Part shown: piece by piece, positions 33,565 to 41,288 of the stretch
Numbering within the stretch: the first letter of the stretch is position 1
Layout of the letters: every line of letters starts with the position of its first letter
DNA from: Chitinophaga fulva
GTDB taxonomy: Bacteria > Bacteroidota > Bacteroidia > Chitinophagales > Chitinophagaceae
Direction: 5' to 3'
Assembly (NCBI RefSeq): GCF_012927205.1
Contig: NZ_JABBGC010000001.1
Coordinates: 806,001-870,000, forward strand
Length of the DNA stretch: 64,000 bases
Position numbers and translations under genes: made by a program
Notes under the pieces: generated by a model
What the model was told of the DNA's origin: nothing
Seen by the model: only the letters and a program-made list of their open reading frames with translations
Databases searched by the model: none

Positions 33565-34703
33565 TGATGGGAAAAGGATTTTTTAAATGGATATTATTAT
33601 GGGGAGCTGTTATCATCGCTCTGCCACTTGAAGCGCAGGACTATCACTCCTTTAAATGGAATGAGTTGCCGGTAAGAGGATTGATGATGAGTGTGCCTGC
33701 CAAACAGGATATCCCGCTGTTTTGTGACTTTGTCAGAAAGGCGTTGCCCAAAGAAGGCGTTAATACCCTCGCCCTGCGGATTGAATTTTGGTACCAGTAT
33801 GCATCGCATCCGGAGGTGGTGGAACCCAATGCCATCAGCAAAGAAGGGCTGTTGCAGATCGTACAGGCCTGCCGCGATGCAAAGATCCGCTTTATTCCCA
33901 TGATGAACCTGCTGGCCCATCAGAGCGAGCAGTCGGAGATAGGGAAGCTGTTGAAACAATATCCGCAATTCGATGAGTCGCCGGATTACAATCCGCCGGT
34001 GCCCTGGAAAAACGGTGGCATGTTCGATTTTTACAGCAAATGCCTTTGTCCTGCACATCCCGATCTGCCTAAGGTACTGTTCCCCATGATGGATGAATTG
34101 GTTGATGTATGTGGTGCAGACGCACTGCACGTAGGGCTCGATGAAGCATGGATCATTGGTTATGATAAATGCCCCCGCTGCGGCGGCCGCGACAAGTCAG
34201 CAATATTAGCCGAATACATCAACTTGTTGCATGCTCATCTAAAACAAAAAGGCTGTGAAATGTGGATGTGGAGTGATCGCCTGATAGATGGTAAAACAAC
34301 CAACCTGCTGGCCTGGCAGGCAAGTATGAACGATACGCACCGCGCTATTGACTACATCCCAAAGGATATTGTGATCTGTGACTGGAAATATGAAAGCGCA
34401 CCTCCTACCCCTGCTTATTTTGCATTGAAGGGCTTTAATGTGCTGGCGAGCGCCTGTGCTAAAACAGACGTAGCGCTGGCGCAGCTGGACCAGGTACTGG
34501 CAGGTCGTAAAGACGGTACCCGTGCGGATTTCGCTTTGCCGGTGGCTGATCGCATGAAAGGTGTTTTTGAAACGATGTGGATCAATAGCAAAGATTTTAT
34601 CAATGCTTATTATGGTAAAGGAGAGTTTACCTCTGGGGCCAAAGCCAATGCGGATACTTTTAAGGCTTTGTTTAAAGGTATCCGGGATGCCGCCAAACGG
34701 TGA
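33564..34703 (+). CDS. GH20-like secreted glycoside hydrolase family protein
   Basis: The 379-residue protein has a signal peptide (to QAQD near residue 25), then a TIM-barrel-like domain. HVGLDE at residues 189-194 matches the catalytic H-x-G-x-DE motif of family 20 hexosaminidases, with Asp193 and Glu194 as the assisting and acid residues. A CPRCGG knuckle soon after (about residues 202-207) is unusual. KQKGCEMWMWSDR and ILAWQA-type segments fit the later strands. GH20 enzymes release terminal N-acetylhexosamine by substrate-assisted catalysis, which would suit chitin-derived or host-type glycans. It overlaps the preceding gene by one base and ends the operon of locus 1. Confidence 0.75.
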   Translation: MMGKGFFKWILLWGAVIIALPLEAQDYHSFKWNELPVRGLMMSVPAKQDIPLFCDFVRKALPKEGVNTLALRIEFWYQYASHPEVVEPNAISKEGLLQIVQACRDAKIRFIPMMNLLAHQSEQSEIGKLLKQYPQFDESPDYNPPVPWKNGGMFDFYSKCLCPAHPDLPKVLFPMMDELVDVCGADALHVGLDEAWIIGYDKCPRCGGRDKSAILAEYINLLHAHLKQKGCEMWMWSDRLIDGKTTNLLAWQASMNDTHRAIDYIPKDIVICDWKYESAPPTPAYFALKGFNVLASACAKTDVALAQLDQVLAGRKDGTRADFALPVADRMKGVFETMWINSKDFINAYYGKGEFTSGAKANADTFKALFKGIRDAAKR

Positions 34704-34725
34704 CCATGTTCATGAAATACACAAA

Positions 34726-34759
34726 ATGCGGGGCGCTCTTTTCAAAGAGCGCCCCGCAT
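34726..34759. terminator. terminator between locus 1 and the DUF1330 gene
   Basis: A perfect 15-bp stem (ATGCGGGGCGCTCTT with its complement, 4-base loop) between convergent genes. A TTTTG tract follows on the minus strand; the plus side is poor in T. Confidence 0.85.
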
Positions 34760-34762
34760 GCG

Positions 34763-35056
34763 TTAGGGGGTGAATTCTTTCACCAATACCATCGTGCAGT
34801 TACGCACGGCTTTTAACCTGATGGCTTTCAGGGGTTGATAAGCCGGGTCCTGGTAACATTGGAGCGCCGCCTCCTGCGATGGAAACCGGATAATGGCGTT
34901 CATCATGCGGGGACTGCCTTCCACCGCCACACCTTCGAGGTCGGAAGCCACAACGGAGGCACCGTATTTTTCCAGAAGAGCTATAACAGCCGGTGGGTAC
35001 TGGCTGAAAAGCTCCATGTCAATGATGTCGTAGCTGTTAATATAATAGACTGCCAT
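34763..35056 (-). CDS. DUF1330 family protein
   Basis: The protein has 97 residues and a ferredoxin-like dimeric barrel: AVYYINSYDI, YPPAVIALLEKYGASVVASD, then FPSQEAALQCYQDPAYQPLKAIR. This is the DUF1330 pattern, related to the Dabb and EthD families. The role is unknown. It lies 12 bases after the DinB gene and should share its promoter. It could act on a small metabolite, together with the DinB-fold enzyme. Confidence 0.86.
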   Translation of the reverse strand: MAVYYINSYDIIDMELFSQYPPAVIALLEKYGASVVASDLEGVAVEGSPRMMNAIIRFPSQEAALQCYQDPAYQPLKAIRLKAVRNCTMVLVKEFTP

Positions 35057-35068
35057 ATAAATCGAAGT

Positions 35069-35476
35069 TTAATAAGTGTATTCCGGTGGTGTAATACCCT
35101 GGCAGCGCAGATAAGTAGTAGCCTGGCCGCGATGATGGGTGATATGGTCCAGCGTGGCATAGAAACCGTGAATGACTTTTTCATCAGTATCAACGTTCTC
35201 TATACTTTTTTGCAGGATATCGAAGCTCTTAGACAGATATTCCTGTGTGGTTGCTGCATCTTTGGTGACAGTCGGCGGGTTCCAGTCGGCTGGTTGTTGC
35301 AGGATGTAGTTGTCATTACACCAGGTGATCCCGTAGCCAATATGATGCAGTAGGTCATTAAAACTCCAGGTGGCGGTATCCGGTTTAAAGGCATAGTTAT
35401 CTGCCGGCATGGCTGAGGCCACGTTCATGGTGTATTGCCGGGCATTCTCCAGCGTACTTAATAATTGTGCTTTCAT
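35069..35476 (-). CDS. DinB-family protein (four-helix bundle, metal dependent)
   Basis: The product has 135 residues from the ATG at 35476, or 137 from 35482. It shows the DinB four-helix bundle: LLHHIGYGITW with the first histidine and LDHITHHRGQATTYLR with the other two, the usual metal-binding triad. DinB-fold proteins include thiol transferases (bacillithiol or mycothiol type) and others of unknown role. It precedes the DUF1330 gene by 12 bases and follows the AraC regulator, which may control both. A promoter box lies at 35502-35509. Confidence 0.88.
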   Translation of the reverse strand: MKAQLLSTLENARQYTMNVASAMPADNYAFKPDTATWSFNDLLHHIGYGITWCNDNYILQQPADWNPPTVTKDAATTQEYLSKSFDILQKSIENVDTDEKVIHGFYATLDHITHHRGQATTYLRCQGITPPEYTY

Positions 35477-35501
35477 AAACATAACAAGTTGTTTGATAAC
35501 A

Positions 35502-35509
35502 CAAAGCTA
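35502..35509 (-). promoter_or_regulatory. -7 box of DinB-DUF1330
   Basis: The minus strand reads TAGCTTTG, matching TAnnTTTG, about 25 bases upstream of the DinB start. Confidence 0.5.
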
Positions 35510-35549
35510 TCCCACGTTACCAGGCCGGATTTAAGGAAAATTGCTGTTT

Positions 35550-36386
35550 TTACCGCCGTGTCTGGGAAGGTGCCAATCCAAATTGTTTTTTATAGGCAGC
35601 GGAGAAATGTTCGAGGCTGTTGAAGCCGGTATCGAAGGCGATGTGTGTTACCGGTTGGCTGCTATGGCGGAGTTGAAGGTGGGCTTCTTTTAATCTTACC
35701 TGTAGCAGGTAGTTGTAAGGGGTGATGCCTGTCATCTGTTTGAACAGCCGGTTAAAATGAAAGGGGCTGAGGTGTCCGACAGTGGCTAGCTGAGGGAGGG
35801 AAATATCTTCCGAAAGATTTTCACTGATAAATGTTTTTACGGAAGATATTACGGGCAGATGATTTCTTTTTTGTTTGTCTGTCAGCGGAGGAATGACTTT
35901 TTGCTGACCACGGGAAAGCACCAACGAAAATAGTTCAAGCATCATTTGCTCTATCCACAGGCGGGGAAAATGCGGCTTTTGCAGCAAGCTGAAAATACGA
36001 TGATGGAGGTATTCCATTTCAGGCGTAGCTTTTATCAGTACCGCGTGGAGGTCGGGGTTTTTCAGGAACCAGGACAGTTCCCGGCCCTGTTCTTCCAGTT
36101 GATCGATATTGACCGCCGGGAAGGAGAAGATGGTGCATTGGTCCGGCATTTCATGGACATGTCCTACCCGGTGCTCGTATCCGGGCTTGCATACGAGGAA
36201 CAAGCCGTTAAAAGCATCCAGGTCATTCCGGAACACTTTGAAAATAAAATTCCCCTGACGGATGAAAGCAATAGAAAATGTATCCTGATGTTCCCAGGCA
36301 GATAGCTTACACTGCTGGCACTGGCACAGAAAGTTGTGCACATTGCCAATAGGCGACTGGTAAATATTTTGTACGATAGCTTCCAT
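35550..36386 (-). CDS. AraC-family transcriptional regulator
   Basis: The start at 36386 gives 278 residues; an earlier in-frame ATG is upstream of the promoter box and would run into another gene. The N-terminal half is a cupin-like effector domain (SIAFIRQGNFIFKV, LVCKPGYEHRVG). The C-terminal 100 residues are a double helix-turn-helix of AraC type: LSEDISLPQLATVGHLSP, then FNRLFKQMTGITPYNYLLQVRLKEA and HIAFDTGFNSLEHFSAAYKK. It is on the same strand as, and upstream of, the DinB and DUF1330 genes, so it is likely to control them. A palindrome CTTTGCAAAG overlaps its own promoter, hinting at self-regulation. Confidence 0.92.
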   Translation of the reverse strand: MEAIVQNIYQSPIGNVHNFLCQCQQCKLSAWEHQDTFSIAFIRQGNFIFKVFRNDLDAFNGLFLVCKPGYEHRVGHVHEMPDQCTIFSFPAVNIDQLEEQGRELSWFLKNPDLHAVLIKATPEMEYLHHRIFSLLQKPHFPRLWIEQMMLELFSLVLSRGQQKVIPPLTDKQKRNHLPVISSVKTFISENLSEDISLPQLATVGHLSPFHFNRLFKQMTGITPYNYLLQVRLKEAHLQLRHSSQPVTHIAFDTGFNSLEHFSAAYKKQFGLAPSQTRR

Positions 36387-36411
36387 AGTTGCGGTTAGTG
36401 GCCTGTCTTTG

Positions 36412-36419
36412 CAAAGGTA
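36412..36419 (-). promoter_or_regulatory. -7 box of the AraC regulator
   Basis: The minus strand reads TACCTTTG. The palindrome CTTTGCAAAG (36407-36416) overlaps it. Confidence 0.55.
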
Positions 36420-36538
36420 AACAATTGTACTGTCCTGTTTTGAATCCTTGTACAGCGAGGCGGGCAGGCACATGTTTGCCCGGCAGGAATATGCCGGTGA
36501 CAGATGATTCCCTAAGGCAGACCTTGCCAGCGAAATAA

Positions 36539-36895
36539 TCAAAAAGGAATTTCTTCCACAGGGATGGTTACCTCACTCAAAAAATAAACAACTTCCCTTT
36601 CTTCCGGTTCATCCAGCCATAGCGGACATTTTTCCGGTGAGTTAAAGTGTTGTTGCAATAACTTCACGAGGTGTTCAGAAGCTATATGTGCCTCCTTTAG
36701 GATGGCTTCTTCCTCTGCTTTGCTGAGAAAAGATTTTCGGCCTTTTTTCCCCGCTGCGGGATAATGGCACCTCATTTTGCGGTAAAACGTTGGTTCGCTC
36801 CAGTTACAGGCGGTGCATACCATCTGGCGGAACCTTCCACAGAAGATATTAAAAACGGAATAAACGTCTCTGAGTAAGTTAGGATCTGAAGTCAT
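36539..36895 (-). CDS. hypothetical protein with zinc-knuckle or HTH-like N-terminus
   Basis: The start at 36895 gives 118 residues; an ATG 51 bases earlier adds an unlikely basic N-terminus. The segment around MVCTACNWSEPTFYRKMR combines two cysteines with a short helix-turn-helix-like sequence. A lysine-rich middle (AAGKKGRKSFLSKAEEEAIL) and an acidic end (DEPEEREVVYFLSE) follow. I do not recognise a family. It could be a small DNA-binding protein. It lies upstream of the AraC gene on the same strand. Confidence 0.55.
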   Translation of the reverse strand: MTSDPNLLRDVYSVFNIFCGRFRQMVCTACNWSEPTFYRKMRCHYPAAGKKGRKSFLSKAEEEAILKEAHIASEHLVKLLQQHFNSPEKCPLWLDEPEEREVVYFLSEVTIPVEEIPF

Positions 36896-37294
36896 TTTGT
36901 TTTTTGTTGTGCGTGAGGGAAAGAAAAAACGGCACTCCGAAAACAACGATCACATGATGCTGATAGCAAGTTAATCTATCAATACGCAAGGTATTTGCGT
37001 GCTCCTATATTTATCATACACACAATAAAGGATTCCTGACGATGTACTGGCCATAATCCTTACGGCAGCAAGTATGCTGCAGTGGGCATGAAAAAAATAT
37101 TTGTTGTCACATGGTACTTTTTTAAAATTGCGCCGACTCCCCCATCGAGCTGTTTTTCGCGTGAAACCCTTGTCACTTTATTATAGATCTGAAAACCTTT
37201 CATACAATAGCCTAGCAATAACCCGAACGCACATGTAATTCCCTTTGAGTTGAGCACTAGTTTTTATTAACCATTATCTTAACAAACAATCATT
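36896..37294. other. non-coding stretch upstream of the chitinase gene
   Basis: About 400 bases with no supported gene. It contains a palindrome ACGCAA-N5-TTGCGT (36984-37000), a hairpin AAGGATT/AATCCTT (37028-37061) and a hairpin GCAGCA/TGCTGC (37065-37080). A weak TAGTTTTT box lies 30 bases before the chitinase ATG (37258-37265). These are possible control sites for the chitinase. Confidence 0.45.
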
Positions 37295-40200
37295 ATGACA
37301 CCAAAATCTACCAATGGAGGAGCAGCGCTCCGCTGTCTTGCATTCGTCTGTTGGCTGTTACTGTCACTATCGCCGGGGAGCTATGCCCAGGTGAGCCCGA
37401 CTGTTCCCGCTACCACACAACAACACAACAAACAGGTGATCGGCTACATCACCCAGTGGGACGCCTGGAAAAATGTGGCAGGTACCGTTCCGGCGGGCGG
37501 TTACAATCACTTGAATGTGGACTATTCGCAGTACACCATCCTGAACTTCTCGTTCTTTGGTGTGGCGAAAGATGGCTCCCTGCACAGTGGAGACTACCGC
37601 AACAAAAACATTTACCAGGTCGGCGCTGTACAAGACCCTGCTCCACTGGTAAATGAAGACATTTACAGCAGCTGGGACATGTACCTGCTGTATGGTGAGC
37701 TGGATATCCTGTATTACATCCCTGACAACAGCTACGCCTACTCACTCGGTTACCGCAATGGCGGCAGCGGATGGACCAACGTTAACACCGGTAAGACCGG
37801 CAGTTTCCCGCTGTCTGTGCCCAAACAGGGCGGCGCTCCCGGTGTGATCGCGCTGGCTCACCAGAAAGGCGTAAAAGTGCTGGCATCCGTAGGCGGATGG
37901 AGCATGTGCAAACACTATCCTGAAGTAGCTGCTGACGCTACTAAAAGAGCCAAATTCGTGGCTGCCTGCCAGGAGTTGATCAGCATGGGCTTTGACGGTA
38001 TCGACTTCGACTGGGAATATCCCAACGATGCCGGTATGAACATTGAACACTACAGTACCGCCGACTATACCAACTTCGCGGTACTGCTGGAAGCTGTGAG
38101 AGCAGCCATCGGCCCCAATAAGCTGATCACCGGATGCTTCTCCCCTGCTCTCGCCAAACTCCCCGGCTTCGACTGGCCCCGGTTAAACAACGTCATGAAC
38201 TATTTTAACATGATGACGTACGATTACAACGGCGGATGGTCCAACAAAGCAGGACACAATTCCCCCCTGTATGAGTATCCCGGCCAGGAATATACCGGAT
38301 TCTCTCTCGACGCCACCACTAAAGGGCTGCGGGCTCTCGGTGTTAACATGAACAAAGTGAATCTCGGTGCGCCTTTCTATGGCCGCGGTGTGATCACCAG
38401 CGGTACCGCTGCGCTGGGCGCGGCTACCGTGAAACGCGCTGAAACCGTGCAGCCTGATGGTCCTATCCAGACCTGCGCAGACTACACCAACTGGACAAAA
38501 GATGTATGGGACGGCACGCCCAACTACAGCTATATCGTCAATACCACCGGCTCCGGATCAGGCTGGACCGACAACTGGGACGATGTGGCCAAAGTGCCTT
38601 ATAAAACAAAAGGCAACTTTTTCCTCAGCTATGACAACGAACGTTCCGTTGCAGCTAAAGCACAGTATATCAAAGACAATGGCCTGGCAGGTGTGATCAT
38701 CTGGCAGGTATACGGTGATATGACCAATATGACCAGCAGCACTGTGCCTAAAGGAAAACTCATCTATTGCCCCAATACCAGGTCTCCGCTGGTGAACAAA
38801 ATCAATGAAGTATTTGCCACCGGCGGCAGCGGTACCAACGTGCCTCCTACTGTCAGCATCACATCACCGGCTAACAACGCGACCTTTACAGCGCCGGCCA
38901 GTATCACCATACAGGCTGCGGCCAGTGATACTGATGGACAAGTGATTAAAGTGGATTTCTACAATGGTACTACCCTGTTGGCTACTGACAGCGCTGCTCC
39001 GTATAGCTATGCCTGGAACAATGTACCGGCCGGCAATTACACCATAAAAGCCATCGCTACAGACAATAAGGGCGCTTCTACCACCTCGTCATCGGTAAGC
39101 CTGGTGGTAAATACCTCCGGACCCGGCCAGCCAGGCGACTCCGGTAAGGTCATTGTAGGTTACTGGCAAAACTGGGGATCTCCTACTGACGCTTCTCCGT
39201 ATATCCCTCTCCGTAATGTCAACCCGAAATACAATGTGATAGAAATTGCCTTTGCTGTCAGCGGAACCGATCTGGCTACTATTTCCTTTGTGCCGGAAAA
39301 CGTAACACCGGCGCAGTTCCTGTCCGATGTGCAGTACCTGCAATCACAAGGTAAAAAAGTATTGCTGTCGCTGGGTGGAGAAAACGGTTCCCTGAACCTG
39401 TCCACCGCCGCGAAAAAACAAGCCTTCGTCACTTCGATGAAAGCACTGCTGGACCAGTACAACTTCGACGGGTTTGACCTGGACATAGAAGGCGGTACCA
39501 ACCTGCAACTGGACAATGGGGATAAGGATTTCACCAATCCTACCACACCTAAAGTACAGAACCTGATAGCTGGCGTGAAAGAGATCATCGCTTACCGGAA
39601 AGGCCAGGGTAAAAACTGCTGGCTCACCATGGCGCCTGAAACCTACTATGTACAAACAGCCTACGGCGCTACCTATTCACCATTGGTAGGTGCATATCTA
39701 CCTATTATCTACGGACTGCGTAACGAACTCACTTTCATCCAGACGCAATATTATAATACCGGTTCCGTAATGGGCCTCGACAACGGCGTATACAATCAGG
39801 GTACTGCTGATTTCATCGTATCGATGTCTGAAATGTTACTGAAAGGATTCCCTGTATCGGGCACTACACAAACCTTCCCTGCTTTACGCCAGGACCAGGT
39901 GGCCTTCGGTATTCCGGCAACGCCCAGCGCAGCCGGCGGTGGTTATATTGCGCCTGCCAACGTGAAAAAAGCACTGGATTACCTGATGAAAGGACAATCC
40001 TTCGGAGGTACTTATCAGCTGCGGAATGCGGCAGGATATCCTGGTCTGCGTGGTATCATGACATGGTCCGTCAACTGGGACAAAACCAATGGCGATGAAT
40101 TTGCCAATAACTATTATGATTATTTCTTCGGCTCTGCACCGATCAACAAACCACCGGTGGTGAGCATTACTTCCCCAGCCAACAACACTACCTACGCCGC

Positions 40201-41173
40201 TCCGGCTACCGTGAATATTCAGGCGGCAGCTTCCGACAGCGATGGCGTAGTAGTCCGCGTAGCTTTCTACCAGGGAAGCACCCTGCTGGGCGTAGACAGT
40301 GTGGCGCCTTACACCTGGACCTGGAACAATGTGGCAGCCGGCAGTTACAGCCTTACGGCTAAAGCAACCGACGACAAAGGTGCCACCACCACTTCTGCTG
40401 TGGTGAACATCAGCGCAACATCAGCGGGCAACAAACCGCCGGTAGTGAGCATTACTTCCCCTACCAATAACGCCACCTTCACTGCTCCGGCCAATGTGAA
40501 CATACAGGCAGCAGCCTCCGACAGCGATGGTGTGATTACCCGTGTAGCCTTCTACCAGGGAAGCACCCTGCTGGGCATAGACAGCGTAGCGCCTTATACC
40601 TGGACCTGGAGCAACGTAGCAGCCGGCACTTACAGCCTGACTGCCAAAGCAACAGACAACGGAGGCGCCACCACTACTTCTGCAGTGGTAAACATCACTG
40701 TAAATGGCGGCAGCAACAATTGCAATGGTATTCCGGCATGGTCCGCTGCTACAGCTTATAATGGCGGTGCACAGGTGGTGTATAACGGTAAAGTATACTC
40801 TGCAAAATGGTGGACGCAGAACGAACGGCCGGATATCAGCACCGGCGATGGTAAGCCCTGGAAGTATGTTCGTGACTGCACAGGCGCCGCAATGGCTGCT
40901 TCTCAGCCGGAACAACTGACCGCTTATCCGAACCCGGTAACAGGTGGCGATGTGCAGATACTGGTAGATGCACCCGCCGGCGAAAAACTGATCGTGGAAG
41001 TGCTGGACCTGAAGGGAAGCGCTCCTGTACTGCAACAGATACATACCGCTAATGCAAAGGGCAATATTCCTTTACGCGTAGATATGTCTAAAGTGCCGAA
41101 TGGTACCTGGATTATCCGGGTGACCGGCCAGCAAAGCAGAAAAATCTGGCGCAGCAAAGTAGTGAAGTTGTAA
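37295..41173 (+). CDS. secreted chitinase with two GH18 domains, Ig-like repeats, CBM5/12 and T9SS domain
   Basis: The 1292-residue protein has a signal peptide and, in order, a first GH18 domain (residues about 45-505) with the active site DGIDFDWE at 234-241 (Glu241 proton donor), an Ig-like domain (about 515-607), a second GH18 domain (about 615-945) with DGFDLDIE at 725-732 (Glu732), two nearly identical Ig-like domains (950-1040 and 1046-1135), a chitin-binding CBM5/12 (about 1142-1195, with WSAATAYNGGAQVVYNG) and a type IX secretion C-terminal domain. It would cut chitin outside the cell or at its surface. Two unlike GH18 modules recall the ChiA enzyme of Flavobacterium johnsoniae, where exo- and endo-acting domains cooperate. 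The gene lies between two glycan loci. Confidence 0.96.
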   Translation: MTPKSTNGGAALRCLAFVCWLLLSLSPGSYAQVSPTVPATTQQHNKQVIGYITQWDAWKNVAGTVPAGGYNHLNVDYSQYTILNFSFFGVAKDGSLHSGDYRNKNIYQVGAVQDPAPLVNEDIYSSWDMYLLYGELDILYYIPDNSYAYSLGYRNGGSGWTNVNTGKTGSFPLSVPKQGGAPGVIALAHQKGVKVLASVGGWSMCKHYPEVAADATKRAKFVAACQELISMGFDGIDFDWEYPNDAGMNIEHYSTADYTNFAVLLEAVRAAIGPNKLITGCFSPALAKLPGFDWPRLNNVMNYFNMMTYDYNGGWSNKAGHNSPLYEYPGQEYTGFSLDATTKGLRALGVNMNKVNLGAPFYGRGVITSGTAALGAATVKRAETVQPDGPIQTCADYTNWTKDVWDGTPNYSYIVNTTGSGSGWTDNWDDVAKVPYKTKGNFFLSYDNERSVAAKAQYIKDNGLAGVIIWQVYGDMTNMTSSTVPKGKLIYCPNTRSPLVNKINEVFATGGSGTNVPPTVSITSPANNATFTAPASITIQAAASDTDGQVIKVDFYNGTTLLATDSAAPYSYAWNNVPAGNYTIKAIATDNKGASTTSSSVSLVVNTSGPGQPGDSGKVIVGYWQNWGSPTDASPYIPLRNVNPKYNVIEIAFAVSGTDLATISFVPENVTPAQFLSDVQYLQSQGKKVLLSLGGENGSLNLSTAAKKQAFVTSMKALLDQYNFDGFDLDIEGGTNLQLDNGDKDFTNPTTPKVQNLIAGVKEIIAYRKGQGKNCWLTMAPETYYVQTAYGATYSPLVGAYLPIIYGLRNELTFIQTQYYNTGSVMGLDNGVYNQGTADFIVSMSEMLLKGFPVSGTTQTFPALRQDQVAFGIPATPSAAGGGYIAPANVKKALDYLMKGQSFGGTYQLRNAAGYPGLRGIMTWSVNWDKTNGDEFANNYYDYFFGSAPINKPPVVSITSPANNTTYAAPATVNIQAAASDSDGVVVRVAFYQGSTLLGVDSVAPYTWTWNNVAAGSYSLTAKATDDKGATTTSAVVNISATSAGNKPPVVSITSPTNNATFTAPANVNIQAAASDSDGVITRVAFYQGSTLLGIDSVAPYTWTWSNVAAGTYSLTAKATDNGGATTTSAVVNITVNGGSNNCNGIPAWSAATAYNGGAQVVYNGKVYSAKWWTQNERPDISTGDGKPWKYVRDCTGAAMAASQPEQLTAYPNPVTGGDVQILVDAPAGEKLIVEVLDLKGSAPVLQQIHTANAKGNIPLRVDMSKVPNGTWIIRVTGQQSRKIWRSKVVKL
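40143..40712 (+). repeat. tandem 285-bp repeat encoding two Ig-like domains
   Basis: Units 40143-40427 and 40428-40712 are nearly the same at the DNA level (GTGAGCATTACTTCCCC recurs 285 bases apart). They encode the second and third Ig-like modules of the chitinase, so the duplication looks recent. Confidence 0.75.
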
Positions 41174-41194
41174 AGAGAGCACAGAAAAATACAG

Positions 41195-41234
41195 AAAGGC
41201 GCAAGGCAGTCCATCGTGGCTGCTTTGCGCCTTT
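41195..41234 (+). terminator. terminator of the chitinase gene
   Basis: A stem AAAGGCGCAA(G)GCA with its complement and a T-run, 22 bases after the stop codon. Confidence 0.8.
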
Positions 41235-41253
41235 TGCATTAAAACATAAAAAA

Positions 41254-41279
41254 GGCCCCCCGGAAAATCCAGGGGGGCC
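41254..41279. terminator. GC-rich terminator between chitinase and GH31
   Basis: A perfect 8-bp stem GGCCCCCC/GGGGGGCC with A-run and T-rich flanks. It serves the minus-strand GH31 gene, which ends at 41289, and backs up the chitinase terminator. Confidence 0.85.
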
Positions 41280-41288
41280 GTTCTTTTC

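Noticed and set aside
37088-37186. 32-codon frame upstream of the chitinase gene (ATG at 37088)
   Set aside because: It overlaps nothing conserved, has no promoter or ribosome site of note, and the product has no pattern. Likely chance.
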